Below are positions 8,772-17,025 of a stretch of 64,000 bases of DNA, piece by piece. The translations under genes and the position numbers were made by a program. Each line of letters opens with the position of its first letter. Position 1 is the first letter of the stretch. The notes under the pieces were generated by a model. That model saw only the letters and a program-made list of their open reading frames with translations. It was not told where the DNA came from and searched no databases. Location of the stretch: the NCBI RefSeq assembly GCF_000473045.1, contig NZ_AXAY01000015.1:62001-126000 (forward strand), given 5' to 3'. This DNA comes from Bradyrhizobium sp. WSM3983 (GTDB lineage Bacteria > Pseudomonadota > Alphaproteobacteria > Rhizobiales > Xanthobacteraceae).

Positions 8772-9716
8772 TCACGTCGAAGTCGCGGAAGTTGAAGCAA
8801 CGGTCGCCGTGATCGTCTCGAGCTGGTTCCTGATCCAGCGATGCGCCGGATCCTTCTGATAGCGCTGGTGCCAGACCATGAACATCGGCAGCTCGGCCAG
8901 CGTCCTTGTGCGCGACGCCAGCGGAATCCGCACCTGTGCGAAGCCGCGCATGACGCCGGATGCCAGCAGGCTCGGCATGCTCGCCAGCATGCGCGAGCCT
9001 CGCAGGAATGACGGCACGCCGGAGAAACTCGGCACGGAAATCGCGATCTCGCGGTGGAAGCCCTTGGCCGCAAGCCGGCGGTCGAAGTCGAGCCGCTCGT
9101 TGTCGGTGTAGACTACGGTGATGTGGTGCGCCGTGAGATAGGCGCCGCGGCCGGACGGAGCGGTACGCGCCTTGGAGTCGAAGTAGCAGACGTATTGATC
9201 GCTCAGCAGACGCCTCTGCATGATGTCGACGCCCGACGGCGGCAAAGGCGTGACCAGGAGATCGCAGCGGTTTTCGCGCAGCATCGCTGGCGACGGCGAT
9301 CGCGAGGGGTTCACGCGCAGGTTCAGGCTCTTCACCTGCGCGGCGACGTGGTCGAAGAATTTGGGAAGCAGGAGATCGCGCTGGAAATCGTTGGCTGCGA
9401 TCGTGAGCGAGAGCTGGGCGAGCTTCGGCTCGAACGTGACGCCGCCGGCAAAGCTGCGCATCTGGTCGATCAGCGCGCGCGCTTTTGCGGCCAGCGCCTG
9501 GGCGTGCGCCGTCGCGACGATGCCGCGGCCAGATTTGGCGAACAGCGGATCGCCAGCGATCCGCCGCAGCTTGTTCAGCCCGTGGCTGACCGCCGATTGC
9601 GTCAGCCCGAGCCGCGTTGCGGCCGCTGTCACCGAGCCTTCCTCCAGCACGGCGAGGAACAATTCGAGGGCATGGCCGTCGAGGGCCAAATGATCGATTT
9701 CTTTCATGGAATTCAT
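8772..9716 (-). CDS. LysR-family transcriptional regulator, probable regulator of pcaHG
   Basis: This 314-residue protein has the N-terminal winged HTH (ALELFLAVLEEGSVTAAATR, then LGLTQSAVSHGLNKLRRIAG) and a C-terminal inducer domain. It is divergent from pcaH with 96 bp between the starts, the classical LysR layout, so it probably activates pcaHG in response to protocatechuate or a product. Its N-terminus (short ALDGHALELF lead, DPLFAKSGRGIVAT) resembles the NahR/NodD-like LysR group more than the PcaQ proteins that usually control pca genes in rhizobia. An internal Met at residue 4 is an alternative start. Confidence 0.88.
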   Translation of the reverse strand: MNSMKEIDHLALDGHALELFLAVLEEGSVTAAATRLGLTQSAVSHGLNKLRRIAGDPLFAKSGRGIVATAHAQALAAKARALIDQMRSFAGGVTFEPKLAQLSLTIAANDFQRDLLLPKFFDHVAAQVKSLNLRVNPSRSPSPAMLRENRCDLLVTPLPPSGVDIMQRRLLSDQYVCYFDSKARTAPSGRGAYLTAHHITVVYTDNERLDFDRRLAAKGFHREIAISVPSFSGVPSFLRGSRMLASMPSLLASGVMRGFAQVRIPLASRTRTLAELPMFMVWHQRYQKDPAHRWIRNQLETITATVASTSATST

Positions 9717-9812
9717 TATAATCGATCTATTTATCTAGAGAATAGGCCGGCCCCATGATCTCCCGATAAGCCATGTGCCCGGACCCGGGCGCCAGAGGGA
9801 GAGACTCCGCCG

Positions 9813-10601
9813 ATGAATGCCCGGGCTCCGATTCCAGCCGTGCAGGATACCCGTCTCAACCGTCCCGAACCCTTTACGCCTCGCGACGGCGGCTTCTTCC
9901 AGCGCGACCACTCCATCCATCCGCCAGCGCATGCGCCCGGTTACAAATCCTCGGTGCTGCGCTCGCCCCGTCAGGCGCTATTGTCGATCGAAAACTCGAT
10001 CTCGGAGATCACTGGCCCGGTGTTCGGTCATAACGATCTCGGCCCGCTCGACAATGATTTGATCCGCAACTACGCCAAGGACGGCGACCCCGTCGGCGAA
10101 CGCATCATCGTCCACGGCCGCGTGCTCGACGAGACCGGCCGCGGCGTGCCGAACACGCTGGTCGAGTTTTGGCAGGCGAATGCCGGCGGCCGCTATCGGC
10201 ACAGGAAGGATACCTATCTCGCCCCGATTGATCCGAATTTCGGCGGCTGCGGCCGCGCACTGACGAACGACGCCGGCTACTATTATTTCCGTACCATAAA
10301 GCCGGGCCCCTATCCCTGGCGCAACTACGTCAACAGCTGGCGTCCCGCCCACATCCACTTCTCGGTGTTCGGCTCGGGCTTTGCGCAGCGGCTGATCACG
10401 CAGATGTACTTCGAGGGCGATCCCCTGATCCCGGTCTGCCCGATCCTTACGACGATCCCGGACAAGGACGCCCTCGAGCGCCTGGTGGCGCCGCTCGACC
10501 TCAATGCGAGCACGCCGTTCGACTCGCTCGCGTACCGCTTCGACATCGTGCTGCGCGGTCAGCGCTCCACCTATTTCGAGAACCGCCCCGAGGGGAACTG
10601 A
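9813..10601 (+). CDS. pcaH: Protocatechuate 3,4-dioxygenase, beta subunit
   Basis: This 262-residue subunit carries the non-haem Fe(III) site for intradiol cleavage of protocatechuate to 3-carboxy-cis,cis-muconate. The four ligands expected in the family are visible: Tyr128 in GGRYRH, Tyr167 in GPYPWRN, and His180 and His182 in RPAHIHFS. The N-terminal extension with HPPAHAPGYKSSVLRSPRQ is typical of PcaH. It is followed 16 bp later by pcaG, with which it forms the alpha-beta protomer. No other pca genes (pcaB, C, D, I, J, F) are in the window, so ring-cleavage products must be handled elsewhere. Confidence 0.95.
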   Translation: MNARAPIPAVQDTRLNRPEPFTPRDGGFFQRDHSIHPPAHAPGYKSSVLRSPRQALLSIENSISEITGPVFGHNDLGPLDNDLIRNYAKDGDPVGERIIVHGRVLDETGRGVPNTLVEFWQANAGGRYRHRKDTYLAPIDPNFGGCGRALTNDAGYYYFRTIKPGPYPWRNYVNSWRPAHIHFSVFGSGFAQRLITQMYFEGDPLIPVCPILTTIPDKDALERLVAPLDLNASTPFDSLAYRFDIVLRGQRSTYFENRPEGN

Positions 10602-10617
10602 GCCAAGGACACAAATC

Positions 10618-11244
10618 ATGCCGCAGCCGCTCAACTATCTCAAGGAAACCGCCTCGCAGACCGCTGGCCCATACGTCCATATCGGGCTGATCCCGGCCAT
10701 GGCCGGTTTCGATATTTTTGAGAAGAACTTCTCCAACGTGCTGGTGACCCCGAAGACTCCGGGCGAACGCATCACACTGGAAGGCAAGGTGATCGACGGC
10801 AGCGGTACGCCGCTGCGCGATGTGCTGCTCGAGATCTGGCAGGCCAATGCCGCCGGTCGCTACAACCATCCGGCCGATCGCTCGACCGGCGTGGTGGACG
10901 AAGACTTTCGCGGCTGGGGCCGCGCAGTCTCCGATTTCGAGAGCGGCCTCGTGACGTTCGAGACCATCAAGCCGGGCCCGATCGTCGACAAGACCGGCCG
11001 CAAATCCGCGCCGCACGTCAACGTCTGGATCGTCGCGCGCGGCATCAATATCGGGCTCAACACGCGACTCTATTTCTCCGACGGGGAGGCGGCGAATGCC
11101 GTCGATCCCGTGCTCAACCTGGTCGAGCCAGCGGGGCGCCGCAAGACGCTGATCGCCACACGCAGCGAGCGCGCCGGCAAGGTCGTGTATTCCTTCACGA
11201 TCAATCTGCAGGGGCCGGCGGAGACCGTCTTTTTCGACATCTGA
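10618..11244 (+). CDS. pcaG: Protocatechuate 3,4-dioxygenase, alpha subunit
   Basis: This 208-residue protein starts at ATG 10618. The N-terminus ETASQTAGPYVHIGLIP and the central LLEIWQANAAGRYNHPAD are typical of PcaG, the non-catalytic partner that packs against PcaH and completes the substrate pocket. The iron-binding tyrosine/histidine set of the beta subunit is not preserved (HVNVWIVARG replaces HIHFS), as expected for alpha. It is co-transcribed with pcaH. Confidence 0.94.
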   Translation: MPQPLNYLKETASQTAGPYVHIGLIPAMAGFDIFEKNFSNVLVTPKTPGERITLEGKVIDGSGTPLRDVLLEIWQANAAGRYNHPADRSTGVVDEDFRGWGRAVSDFESGLVTFETIKPGPIVDKTGRKSAPHVNVWIVARGINIGLNTRLYFSDGEAANAVDPVLNLVEPAGRRKTLIATRSERAGKVVYSFTINLQGPAETVFFDI

Positions 11245-11562
11245 GTTTTGCGGCTCGCCGCCCTAGCACCTGGCGCGAACGGCTCGCGGTCCATGCAGCG
11301 ATCAATGATGAGCGGAATTGGGCTGTCTGTTGCCTTTGAAGCAGTGTCATCGTCGTGGTCTCCGCGAGCACTGAATCGTCGACACCGGTAGGCGCGACTA
11401 TGGGAAAATGAATCTGTTGGTGATCCGGCCGCCAATCGGCAATACTCTGCCAGGGTACTCGAGGCCGCTTAGCTGAGATCGGGGTTCGTTGCGCGCGCGA
11501 GACGTGGGGCCGCAAGAGGCGGCGCCAAGTCGCGATGCTACTTCTAGGCAGCCATGCGGGGC
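11245..11562. other. Gene-free stretch between pcaG and a LysR gene
   Basis: I see no supported gene, repeat or clear terminator here. Open frames on the minus strand are low-complexity shadows without family resemblance. The two flanking genes converge, so a terminator would be expected, but no hairpin with a U-run was found by eye. Confidence 0.4.
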
Positions 11563-12462
11563 CTACATCCGCCGATACCGCAACGCTTCGACCAGCACTG
11601 AGAATGCCGGCGAAGGCTGCCGGCGGCTGGGATAGTAGAGGTGATAGCCCGAAAACGGTGGACACCAGTCCGAAAGCACGCGAATGAGCTGCCCGCTCGC
11701 AAGGTACCGCTGCACGTGTGCCTCGGTCAGATAGGCAAGCCCAAGTCCTTTCAGGGATGCCTTCAGTAGCGCGTCGGCACCATTGAAGACCAGTTGTCCT
11801 TCGACACGCACATGAAGGTCGCGCCCGCCCTTCTCGAACTCCCATGCATAGAGACTTCCTCCATGGGTGGGCAGACGCAGATTGATGCAGTTGTGATTGG
11901 TTAGATCCTGCGGCGTACGCGGCTTCTTGCGGAGTTCGAAGTAGGAGGGCGAGCCCACCACCGCCATCCGAAGATCCGGTCCTATTCGAACGGCGATCAT
12001 GTCCTTGGCCACCATTTCGCCGGGCCGGATACCCGCGTCGTATTGCTGCGCCACGATATTGGTCAGCCCGTAATCGAAGATGACTTCGACCTTGATGTCG
12101 GGGTACTTCGGAAGGATCCTGGTCAACGCCGGCATTAAGATGGACTCGGCGGCATATTCCGTCGACGTGATACGGATGGTTCCTGATGGCGTGGCCCGCA
12201 GCTCGCTCAGGGCGGCCAGTTCGATGTCCATCTCGTCGAACCTCGGAGCTAAGCCTTTAAGCAGCCGTTCTCCAGCCTGGGTTGGAGCCACGCTCCGCGT
12301 TGTCCGGCTGAGCAGGCGGACGCCCAACCGTTCCTCCAAATTCCGGACGATCTGGCTGAGAGCGGGTTGGGACATTCCAAGCCTGGCTGCGGCCCTCGTG
12401 AAACTTCGTTCCCTTGCGACGGCCAGGAAAGCAACCAGGTCGCTCGCGTTCTCCCGGTCCAT
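11563..12462 (-). CDS. LysR-family transcriptional regulator
   Basis: The start is taken at the ATG giving MDRENASDLVAFLAVAR, because 13 upstream codons (an in-frame extension) do not resemble LysR. The HTH is SFTRAAARLGMSQPALSQIV, followed by RNLEERLGVRLLSRTTRSV, a pattern of the large CrgA/DmlR-like group. The protein has 299 residues. It is divergent from the MFS-led operon at 12566 with about 100 bp between, and so is the likely regulator of that operon. The effector is unknown. Confidence 0.88.
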   Translation of the reverse strand: MDRENASDLVAFLAVARERSFTRAAARLGMSQPALSQIVRNLEERLGVRLLSRTTRSVAPTQAGERLLKGLAPRFDEMDIELAALSELRATPSGTIRITSTEYAAESILMPALTRILPKYPDIKVEVIFDYGLTNIVAQQYDAGIRPGEMVAKDMIAVRIGPDLRMAVVGSPSYFELRKKPRTPQDLTNHNCINLRLPTHGGSLYAWEFEKGGRDLHVRVEGQLVFNGADALLKASLKGLGLAYLTEAHVQRYLASGQLIRVLSDWCPPFSGYHLYYPSRRQPSPAFSVLVEALRYRRM

Positions 12463-12565
12463 TGATAAGCAGCCCCTATAAATCCAATAGGAGTTTATCA
12501 TCTAATCGGCCGCAGCCGAAAGCCTTAGGTTTGCAGCGGGCGATTGGCGGCCCCAGAGACCGGGC

Positions 12566-13816
12566 ATGACGCAAGAGATTCAGGACAGTGCGGGAACTCT
12601 GAGTGCGGCCGGCATGTCAGGCATGGAAGAAGCGGTTCCGGTCCCTCGCATCACCACGACGTTGTTGCCGATTATGGGAGTGGTCTTCGTCGCTTTCCTC
12701 GTGATCGGCGTCGCAATGCCTGTGCTCCCGCTTCACGTGCACTATGGATTGGGTTTTGGCACATTCATGGTCGGGCTCGTCGCGGGCAGTCAGTTTGCTG
12801 CGTCGCTGATTTCGCGACCATGGGCCGGCCATTATTCGGACAGCCGCGGCGCCAAGCGCGCCGTGGTCCTTGGTCTGCTAGCCGCCACTTTTTCCGGATT
12901 GCTATATCTGCTCTCGCTACATTTTGCCGGCACTCCGCTCATCGCGATATCCATTCTCTTGCTAGGACGAGCTCTGCTCGGTGGCGCGGAGAGCTTCATC
13001 ATCACGGCTGCCGTGAGCTGGGGACTGGCAATCGTCGACCCCCGGAGCACCGGCAAGGTCATTGCGTGGGTCGGATCGGCGATGTTTGCGGCCTTTGCGA
13101 TCGGCGCACCGACCGGCTCTGCGCTCTACGCCGTTTACGGCTTTGCGGCGATCGCGTTGGCCACGGCGTTGGCTCCGCTGGGGACCCTGCTGCTCGTTGC
13201 ACTCCTTTCCGGAGTTGCCCCGGTACCTCGGACCCGTCTTTCATTTGCTAAGGTGCTTGGTGCCGTGTGGATACCCGGCTTCGGCTCGGCACTGGGCAGC
13301 GTCGGTTTCGGCGCGGTGACCACGTTCTTGGCGTTGCTGTTCGCCAATCGAGGGTGGTCCGACGGATGGCTCGCCTATACAGCCTATGCGGTCGCGTTCA
13401 TCCTGGCGCGGGTCTTTTTTAGCGACGTGGCTGATACGTTCGGCGGAGCAAAAGTCGCGCTGATCTGTGCAGTAGTTGAAGCCGCTGGCCAGGCGCTGAT
13501 CTGGCTGGCTAATCAACCCGAATTGGCTTTGCTGGGCGCCGCTCTTACCGGCTTCGGCTTCTCGCTGGTTTACCCTGGGTTCGGCGTCGAAGCGGTCCGC
13601 CGCGTGCCGCCACAGAGCCGCGGGTTGGCCATGGGCGCCTACACCGCCTTTCTCGACGGCGCCCAGGGACTTGCCAGTCCGGCGCTTGGCTTGATCGCGC
13701 GAGGAGCCGGTCTGAGCGTCGTATTTCTCGCCAGCGCCCTCGCCGTGCTCAGCGCGATCGTCGTCGCGTCGTGGCTGCTGGTGCACCCGGCAACGACGGA
13801 GGAGAGACCACAATGA
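12566..13816 (+). CDS. Major facilitator superfamily efflux/uptake transporter
   Basis: This 416-residue protein has about 12 transmembrane segments after a 30-residue cytoplasmic lead. VPVLPLHVHYGLGFGTFMVG and RPWAGHYSDSRGAKRAVVLG (helix 2-3 loop) fit the YhhS/arabinose-efflux-like MFS group. It is the first gene of a six-gene run. Its stop overlaps the ATG of the next gene (ATGA at 13813-13816), so the two are translationally coupled. The oxidative and monooxygenase-like partners suggest export of a toxic or quinone-like compound. The direction of transport cannot be read from sequence. Confidence 0.87.
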   Translation: MTQEIQDSAGTLSAAGMSGMEEAVPVPRITTTLLPIMGVVFVAFLVIGVAMPVLPLHVHYGLGFGTFMVGLVAGSQFAASLISRPWAGHYSDSRGAKRAVVLGLLAATFSGLLYLLSLHFAGTPLIAISILLLGRALLGGAESFIITAAVSWGLAIVDPRSTGKVIAWVGSAMFAAFAIGAPTGSALYAVYGFAAIALATALAPLGTLLLVALLSGVAPVPRTRLSFAKVLGAVWIPGFGSALGSVGFGAVTTFLALLFANRGWSDGWLAYTAYAVAFILARVFFSDVADTFGGAKVALICAVVEAAGQALIWLANQPELALLGAALTGFGFSLVYPGFGVEAVRRVPPQSRGLAMGAYTAFLDGAQGLASPALGLIARGAGLSVVFLASALAVLSAIVVASWLLVHPATTEERPQ

Positions 13817-14598
13817 GACTGCTCGCAGCATCCCTGTTTTCAGTCTGTCTGATCGTCAACTGCGCAGCCACTTGGGGGCAGACCACCACTGAAGGAGAGA
13901 ACTCCATGTCCAGATCTGAAGATGTCCGCAATGTCGCCCCCGCACTTGAGAAATATGCGCATGACGTTGTTCAGGGAGACCTCTGGAAGCGAGCCGGCCT
14001 TTCGCCCCGGGATCGCAGCATCGTGACGCTCGCCGCGCTTGTCGCCCGCGATCAGACGATCGAGCTGCCACACTATCTCAACCTCGCGCTGGACAATGGC
14101 GTGAAGCCGGCCGAGATCTCGGAGATCATCACGCACCTGGCGTTCTACACCGGCTGGGCCAACGCGATGGATGCGATTCCGGCCGCGAGCAGCGTGTTCG
14201 AGAGCCGCAACATCGGGGCCGATCAGCTCCCGCCGGTATCCGGACCGCAATTATCCCTCGATGAGGCAGCGGAAGAGCAGCGGGCGACGCGTGTCGGGGA
14301 GCAATTCGGGCAGATCACGCCGAGCCTGGTCCAGTACACGACTGACGTGCTGTTTCGCGATCTCTGGCTGCGGCCGGAGCTCGCTCCCCGGGATCGCAGC
14401 CTCATCACCGTCAGCGCTCTGGTGGCGACCGGACAGGTCGCTCAGATCACCTATCACCTCAACCGGGCAATGGATAATGGCCTGACGCGGGAGGAAGCGG
14501 GAGAGCTGCTCGGCCATCTCGCCTTCTATGCCGGGTGGCCCAATGCCTTCTCCGCGGCCCCCTTCGTGAAGGACGTGATCGAGAAGCGGTCGCGGTGA
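13813..14598 (+). CDS. Exported protein with two carboxymuconolactone-decarboxylase-like domains
   Basis: The ATG at 13813 overlaps the MFS stop. The 261-residue product has a Sec signal peptide (MRLLAASLFSVCLIVNCAAT). Two CMD/AhpD-like repeats follow: LSPRDRSIVTLAALVARDQT near residue 70 and its copy APRDRSLITVSALVATGQVA near 195, each with a following HLAFYTGW or HLAFYAGW helix. The CxxC pair of AhpD is absent. Members of this group are often found with cupins and MFS carriers. An internal ATG at 13906, with GAAGGAGAGA just upstream, would give a leaderless form starting MSRSEDVRN. Confidence 0.83.
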   Translation: MRLLAASLFSVCLIVNCAATWGQTTTEGENSMSRSEDVRNVAPALEKYAHDVVQGDLWKRAGLSPRDRSIVTLAALVARDQTIELPHYLNLALDNGVKPAEISEIITHLAFYTGWANAMDAIPAASSVFESRNIGADQLPPVSGPQLSLDEAAEEQRATRVGEQFGQITPSLVQYTTDVLFRDLWLRPELAPRDRSLITVSALVATGQVAQITYHLNRAMDNGLTREEAGELLGHLAFYAGWPNAFSAAPFVKDVIEKRSR

Positions 14599-14601
14599 CA
14601 G

Positions 14602-15123
14602 ATGGCCGGGAGCACGCATTCGCGACGCGCAGCAATAGCCGCAGCGGCCGCCATCGCTGCATTGACGACGCTGCGCAGTCTCGCCGCGCAAACGGGTTCC
14701 ACCGAATACAGGAGCAGAGACATGGAAATCAACATCAAGCGAAACGGCTCGCGCCCCGCCGCCAAAGGTTCGCCAGACTGGTTCACCGGCTCGGTCCGTG
14801 TGGACCCTTTGTTTCAGGCGCCCGATCCCGCGCGGGTGGGCGCCGGTCAGGTCACGTTCGAACCCGGCGCCCGGACTGCCTGGCACACGCATCCGCTCGG
14901 CCAGACCTTGATCATCGTTTCGGGTCTCGGCTGGGTCCAGCGCGAGGGCGGCCCGATCGAAGAGGTCCGGCCAGGGGATGTGGTGTGGTTTCCGCCGGCG
15001 CTGAAGCACTGGCACGGAGCGACGCCGACAACGGGTATGACTCACATTGCGATTCAGGAATCGCGCGATGGCAGGAACGTCGACTGGATGGAAAAGGTCA
15101 GTGACGAGCAGTACCGCAAGTAG
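14602..15123 (+). CDS. Cupin-domain protein, probably exported
   Basis: This 173-residue protein has a hydrophobic N-terminus after a twin arginine (SRRAAIAAAAAIAALTTL), suggesting export. The cupin motif 1 is GARTAWHTHPLGQTLIIVSG and motif 2 is RPGDVVWFPPALKHWHGA, giving the usual His/His/His metal site. It follows the CMD gene by three bases. An internal ATG at 14722 with AGGAGCAGAG upstream would give a cytoplasmic form starting MEINIKRNGS. CMD-cupin pairs are common and are often annotated as carboxymuconolactone decarboxylase/cupin, but the reaction here is unknown. Confidence 0.82.
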   Translation: MAGSTHSRRAAIAAAAAIAALTTLRSLAAQTGSTEYRSRDMEINIKRNGSRPAAKGSPDWFTGSVRVDPLFQAPDPARVGAGQVTFEPGARTAWHTHPLGQTLIIVSGLGWVQREGGPIEEVRPGDVVWFPPALKHWHGATPTTGMTHIAIQESRDGRNVDWMEKVSDEQYRK

Positions 15124-15213
15124 TGCGCCGCGTATGCCTGTACATCATTCGTTATGGACTGCAGCGTGGATGGTCGCACGCTCGACAGACGCTGGCGCCT
15201 GAGGAGTTTGCGC

Positions 15214-15600
15214 ATGACTTGGTCCAATGATGAACTTCGCAAGATCGCGGCAACGGACGATCTGCATATCGCGCCGTTCCGTCCGGACGGAAAGACCTAT
15301 GGCACTCCGACCTGGATCTGGTCCGTTGTGGTCGAGGATTCTCTTTATGTACGGGCCTATAACGGCCGACAGTCCAGCTGGTACCGGGCTGCCTTGTCCC
15401 AAAAGGCGGGCCGCATCACTGCCGCGGGCATGACGAAGGACGTTGTGTTCGATCCGGTCGAGGGAGCGATCATCGATCGCGTCGACGAGGCCTATCGGGC
15501 CAAGTACCGCAGCAGCAGATATCTCGATCCGATGGTCGGCGCCGGCGCGCGCTCGGCGACCGTCAGGGTCACGCCGCGCGATCCGAGGCGCGAGCTCTAG
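15214..15600 (+). CDS. DUF2255-family protein
   Basis: The start is at ATG 15214, with GAGGAG ten bases upstream. The 128-residue product begins MTWSNDELRKIAATDDLHIA and has PFRPDGKTYGTPTWIWSVVV, then YVRAYNGRQSSWYRAAL and the end RYLDPMVGAGARSATVRV. This is the DUF2255 pattern, related to the flavin-reductase-like split-barrel proteins. It has no signal peptide. The function is unknown; in this operon a redox or flavin-linked role is a guess. Confidence 0.8.
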   Translation: MTWSNDELRKIAATDDLHIAPFRPDGKTYGTPTWIWSVVVEDSLYVRAYNGRQSSWYRAALSQKAGRITAAGMTKDVVFDPVEGAIIDRVDEAYRAKYRSSRYLDPMVGAGARSATVRVTPRDPRREL

Positions 15601-15686
15601 GGAGAGAATCGGCGATGCAACGCACAACCTTTGCAGTGCTGAAGCCGCAATCACGACTGACGCCGGGATTTTCAAGGAGATCATCG

Positions 15687-16076
15687 ATGAAGACGAGCAG
15701 GATGTGGCTATCGGCTGTGAGCGCGGTGCTTTGCATTCTTGCGCCTTCGGCTGCGGGGGCCCAGGACAAGCCGGCCGGGGCAGGGCCCGCCTACTATATC
15801 GCTGATTTCGAAGTGACCGACCGAGAGGCGATCAAGCCTTATAGCGCCAATGTCGAGGCGACCTTCAAGCCATTCGGCGGTCGATTCATCGTCCGTGGCG
15901 GCGATCCGGTGCCGCTCGAAGGCTATTCGCCGAAGGGGCGCCTCGTCATCATCGAGTTCGACAGCATGGAGAAGGCAAAGGCTTGGTACAACTCGCCGGT
16001 CTATGCGCAGCTCCGGCCCATCCGGCAGAAGGCAGGCCACTCCAATGTCTATTTCGTGCAGGGCATGGCGAAGTAG
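15687..16076 (+). CDS. Exported DUF1330-family protein
   Basis: ATG 15687 follows AAGGAGA. The 129-residue product has a clear signal peptide (MKTSRMWLSAVSAVLCILAP, cleavage after AAGA). A DUF1330 domain follows: YYIADFEVTDREAIKPYSAN, FGGRFIVRGGDPVPLEGYSP and a VIIEFDSMEKAKAWYNSPVY segment. This is a dimeric ferredoxin-like alpha/beta fold related to antibiotic biosynthesis monooxygenases. The exported form is less common than the cytoplasmic one. It is the fifth gene of the operon. Confidence 0.83.
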   Translation: MKTSRMWLSAVSAVLCILAPSAAGAQDKPAGAGPAYYIADFEVTDREAIKPYSANVEATFKPFGGRFIVRGGDPVPLEGYSPKGRLVIIEFDSMEKAKAWYNSPVYAQLRPIRQKAGHSNVYFVQGMAK

Positions 16077-16177
16077 GGTAGCGGTCGGTCTCGGCATGTC
16101 GCGGCTTGATGGTGAACTACGCGCTCGGAGGGTCGAGGAGCACGCTGCGCTCGGGCTCTAACTTGCAGGAGAGTGGT

Positions 16178-16570
16178 ATGGATACCAAACAGCTTCTAAT
16201 CCTCAGCGCCTCGGTGCTCGCCTCTTCTTTCGGCGGTTCGGCGATGGCACAGGGCTCGAAAGATCCCTATGTTCGCGTGGCCGAGATCGAGATCGATCCG
16301 GCGCAAATCGAGCCCTGTAAGGCGGCAGTGAAGGAGCAAATCGAAGCAGCTGTCCGGCTAGAGCCGGGTGTGTTGGCGCTGTATTCCGTCGCCGATAAGG
16401 AGAATCCGGCTCACGTTTTCGTCTTCGAGATTTACGCGGACGCGGAGGCTTATAAGGCGCATCTCGAAACAGCACACTTCAAGAAGTACAAGTCCGCTAC
16501 CAACGACATGGTGAAGTCGCTCAAGCTTCGGGACACAGTGCCCATCCGGCTCGGCGCCAAGCCGAAGTGA
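16178..16570 (+). CDS. Exported antibiotic-biosynthesis-monooxygenase-like protein
   Basis: ATG 16178 follows AGGAGA. The 130-residue protein has a signal peptide (MDTKQLLILSASVLASSFGG, cleavage near AMAQ). A quinol/ABM domain follows: YVRVAEIEIDPAQIEPCKAA, EPGVLALYSVADKENPAHVF and FEIYADAEAYKAHLETAHFK. YgiN-type members oxidise quinols. A periplasmic version beside DUF1330, cupin and CMD proteins suggests handling of an oxidised aromatic outside the cytoplasm. It is the last gene of the run starting at 12566. Confidence 0.83.
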   Translation: MDTKQLLILSASVLASSFGGSAMAQGSKDPYVRVAEIEIDPAQIEPCKAAVKEQIEAAVRLEPGVLALYSVADKENPAHVFVFEIYADAEAYKAHLETAHFKKYKSATNDMVKSLKLRDTVPIRLGAKPK

Positions 16571-17025
16571 GGAGTGGCGGAGCCAACTCTCCCTAATCGC
16601 AGTTCGATCGCAACGGCCTTTCAGCGATGAGGACCTTCAATCGGCGACACAATGCCTCTGAGATCCTCGAACACGCTCCGGCTTGCGTTCCGCCGCTTAC
16701 GTGGTGCTTGCGCGAGAAGGGGGATGGACGGGGAGAATTTTTACCCATGGTGCTTACTTGCTCGGAGAGACAGAACTGGATTTTCGGTTCGGGCGCACAC
16801 ATCGCGTTGTAACATCACAAATATCTGGCGCACCCGACTTTCGCGCCGTCGATCACGAGTGCGCCGATTTGGCATACTCAACAATGAAGGCATGGTCGTC
16901 CTCCGCCGCGAGGGGGTGCGCAGGTGTGTAGCGCACCCCCATAGTCAGCGCGGCGCCCATGGCTGCCCAGCTCAATTCCTAGAGTCGCCGACACTGGCTG
17001 CACCGGCCGCTTTCTCCTCGGAAGA
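16571..17025. other. Gene-free stretch with a perfect 10-bp inverted repeat
   Basis: No supported gene is seen here; the short open frames on both strands show no family resemblance. The only structure found is the inverted repeat at 16912-16940. Confidence 0.4.
16912..16940. repeat. Perfect 10-bp inverted repeat (hairpin)
   Basis: GGGGGTGCGC at 16912-16921 and GCGCACCCCC at 16931-16940 flank a nine-base loop. There is no U-run on either side, so it is not a canonical intrinsic terminator. It lies between the convergent ABM-like and LysR genes and may still end or protect transcripts. Confidence 0.55.
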
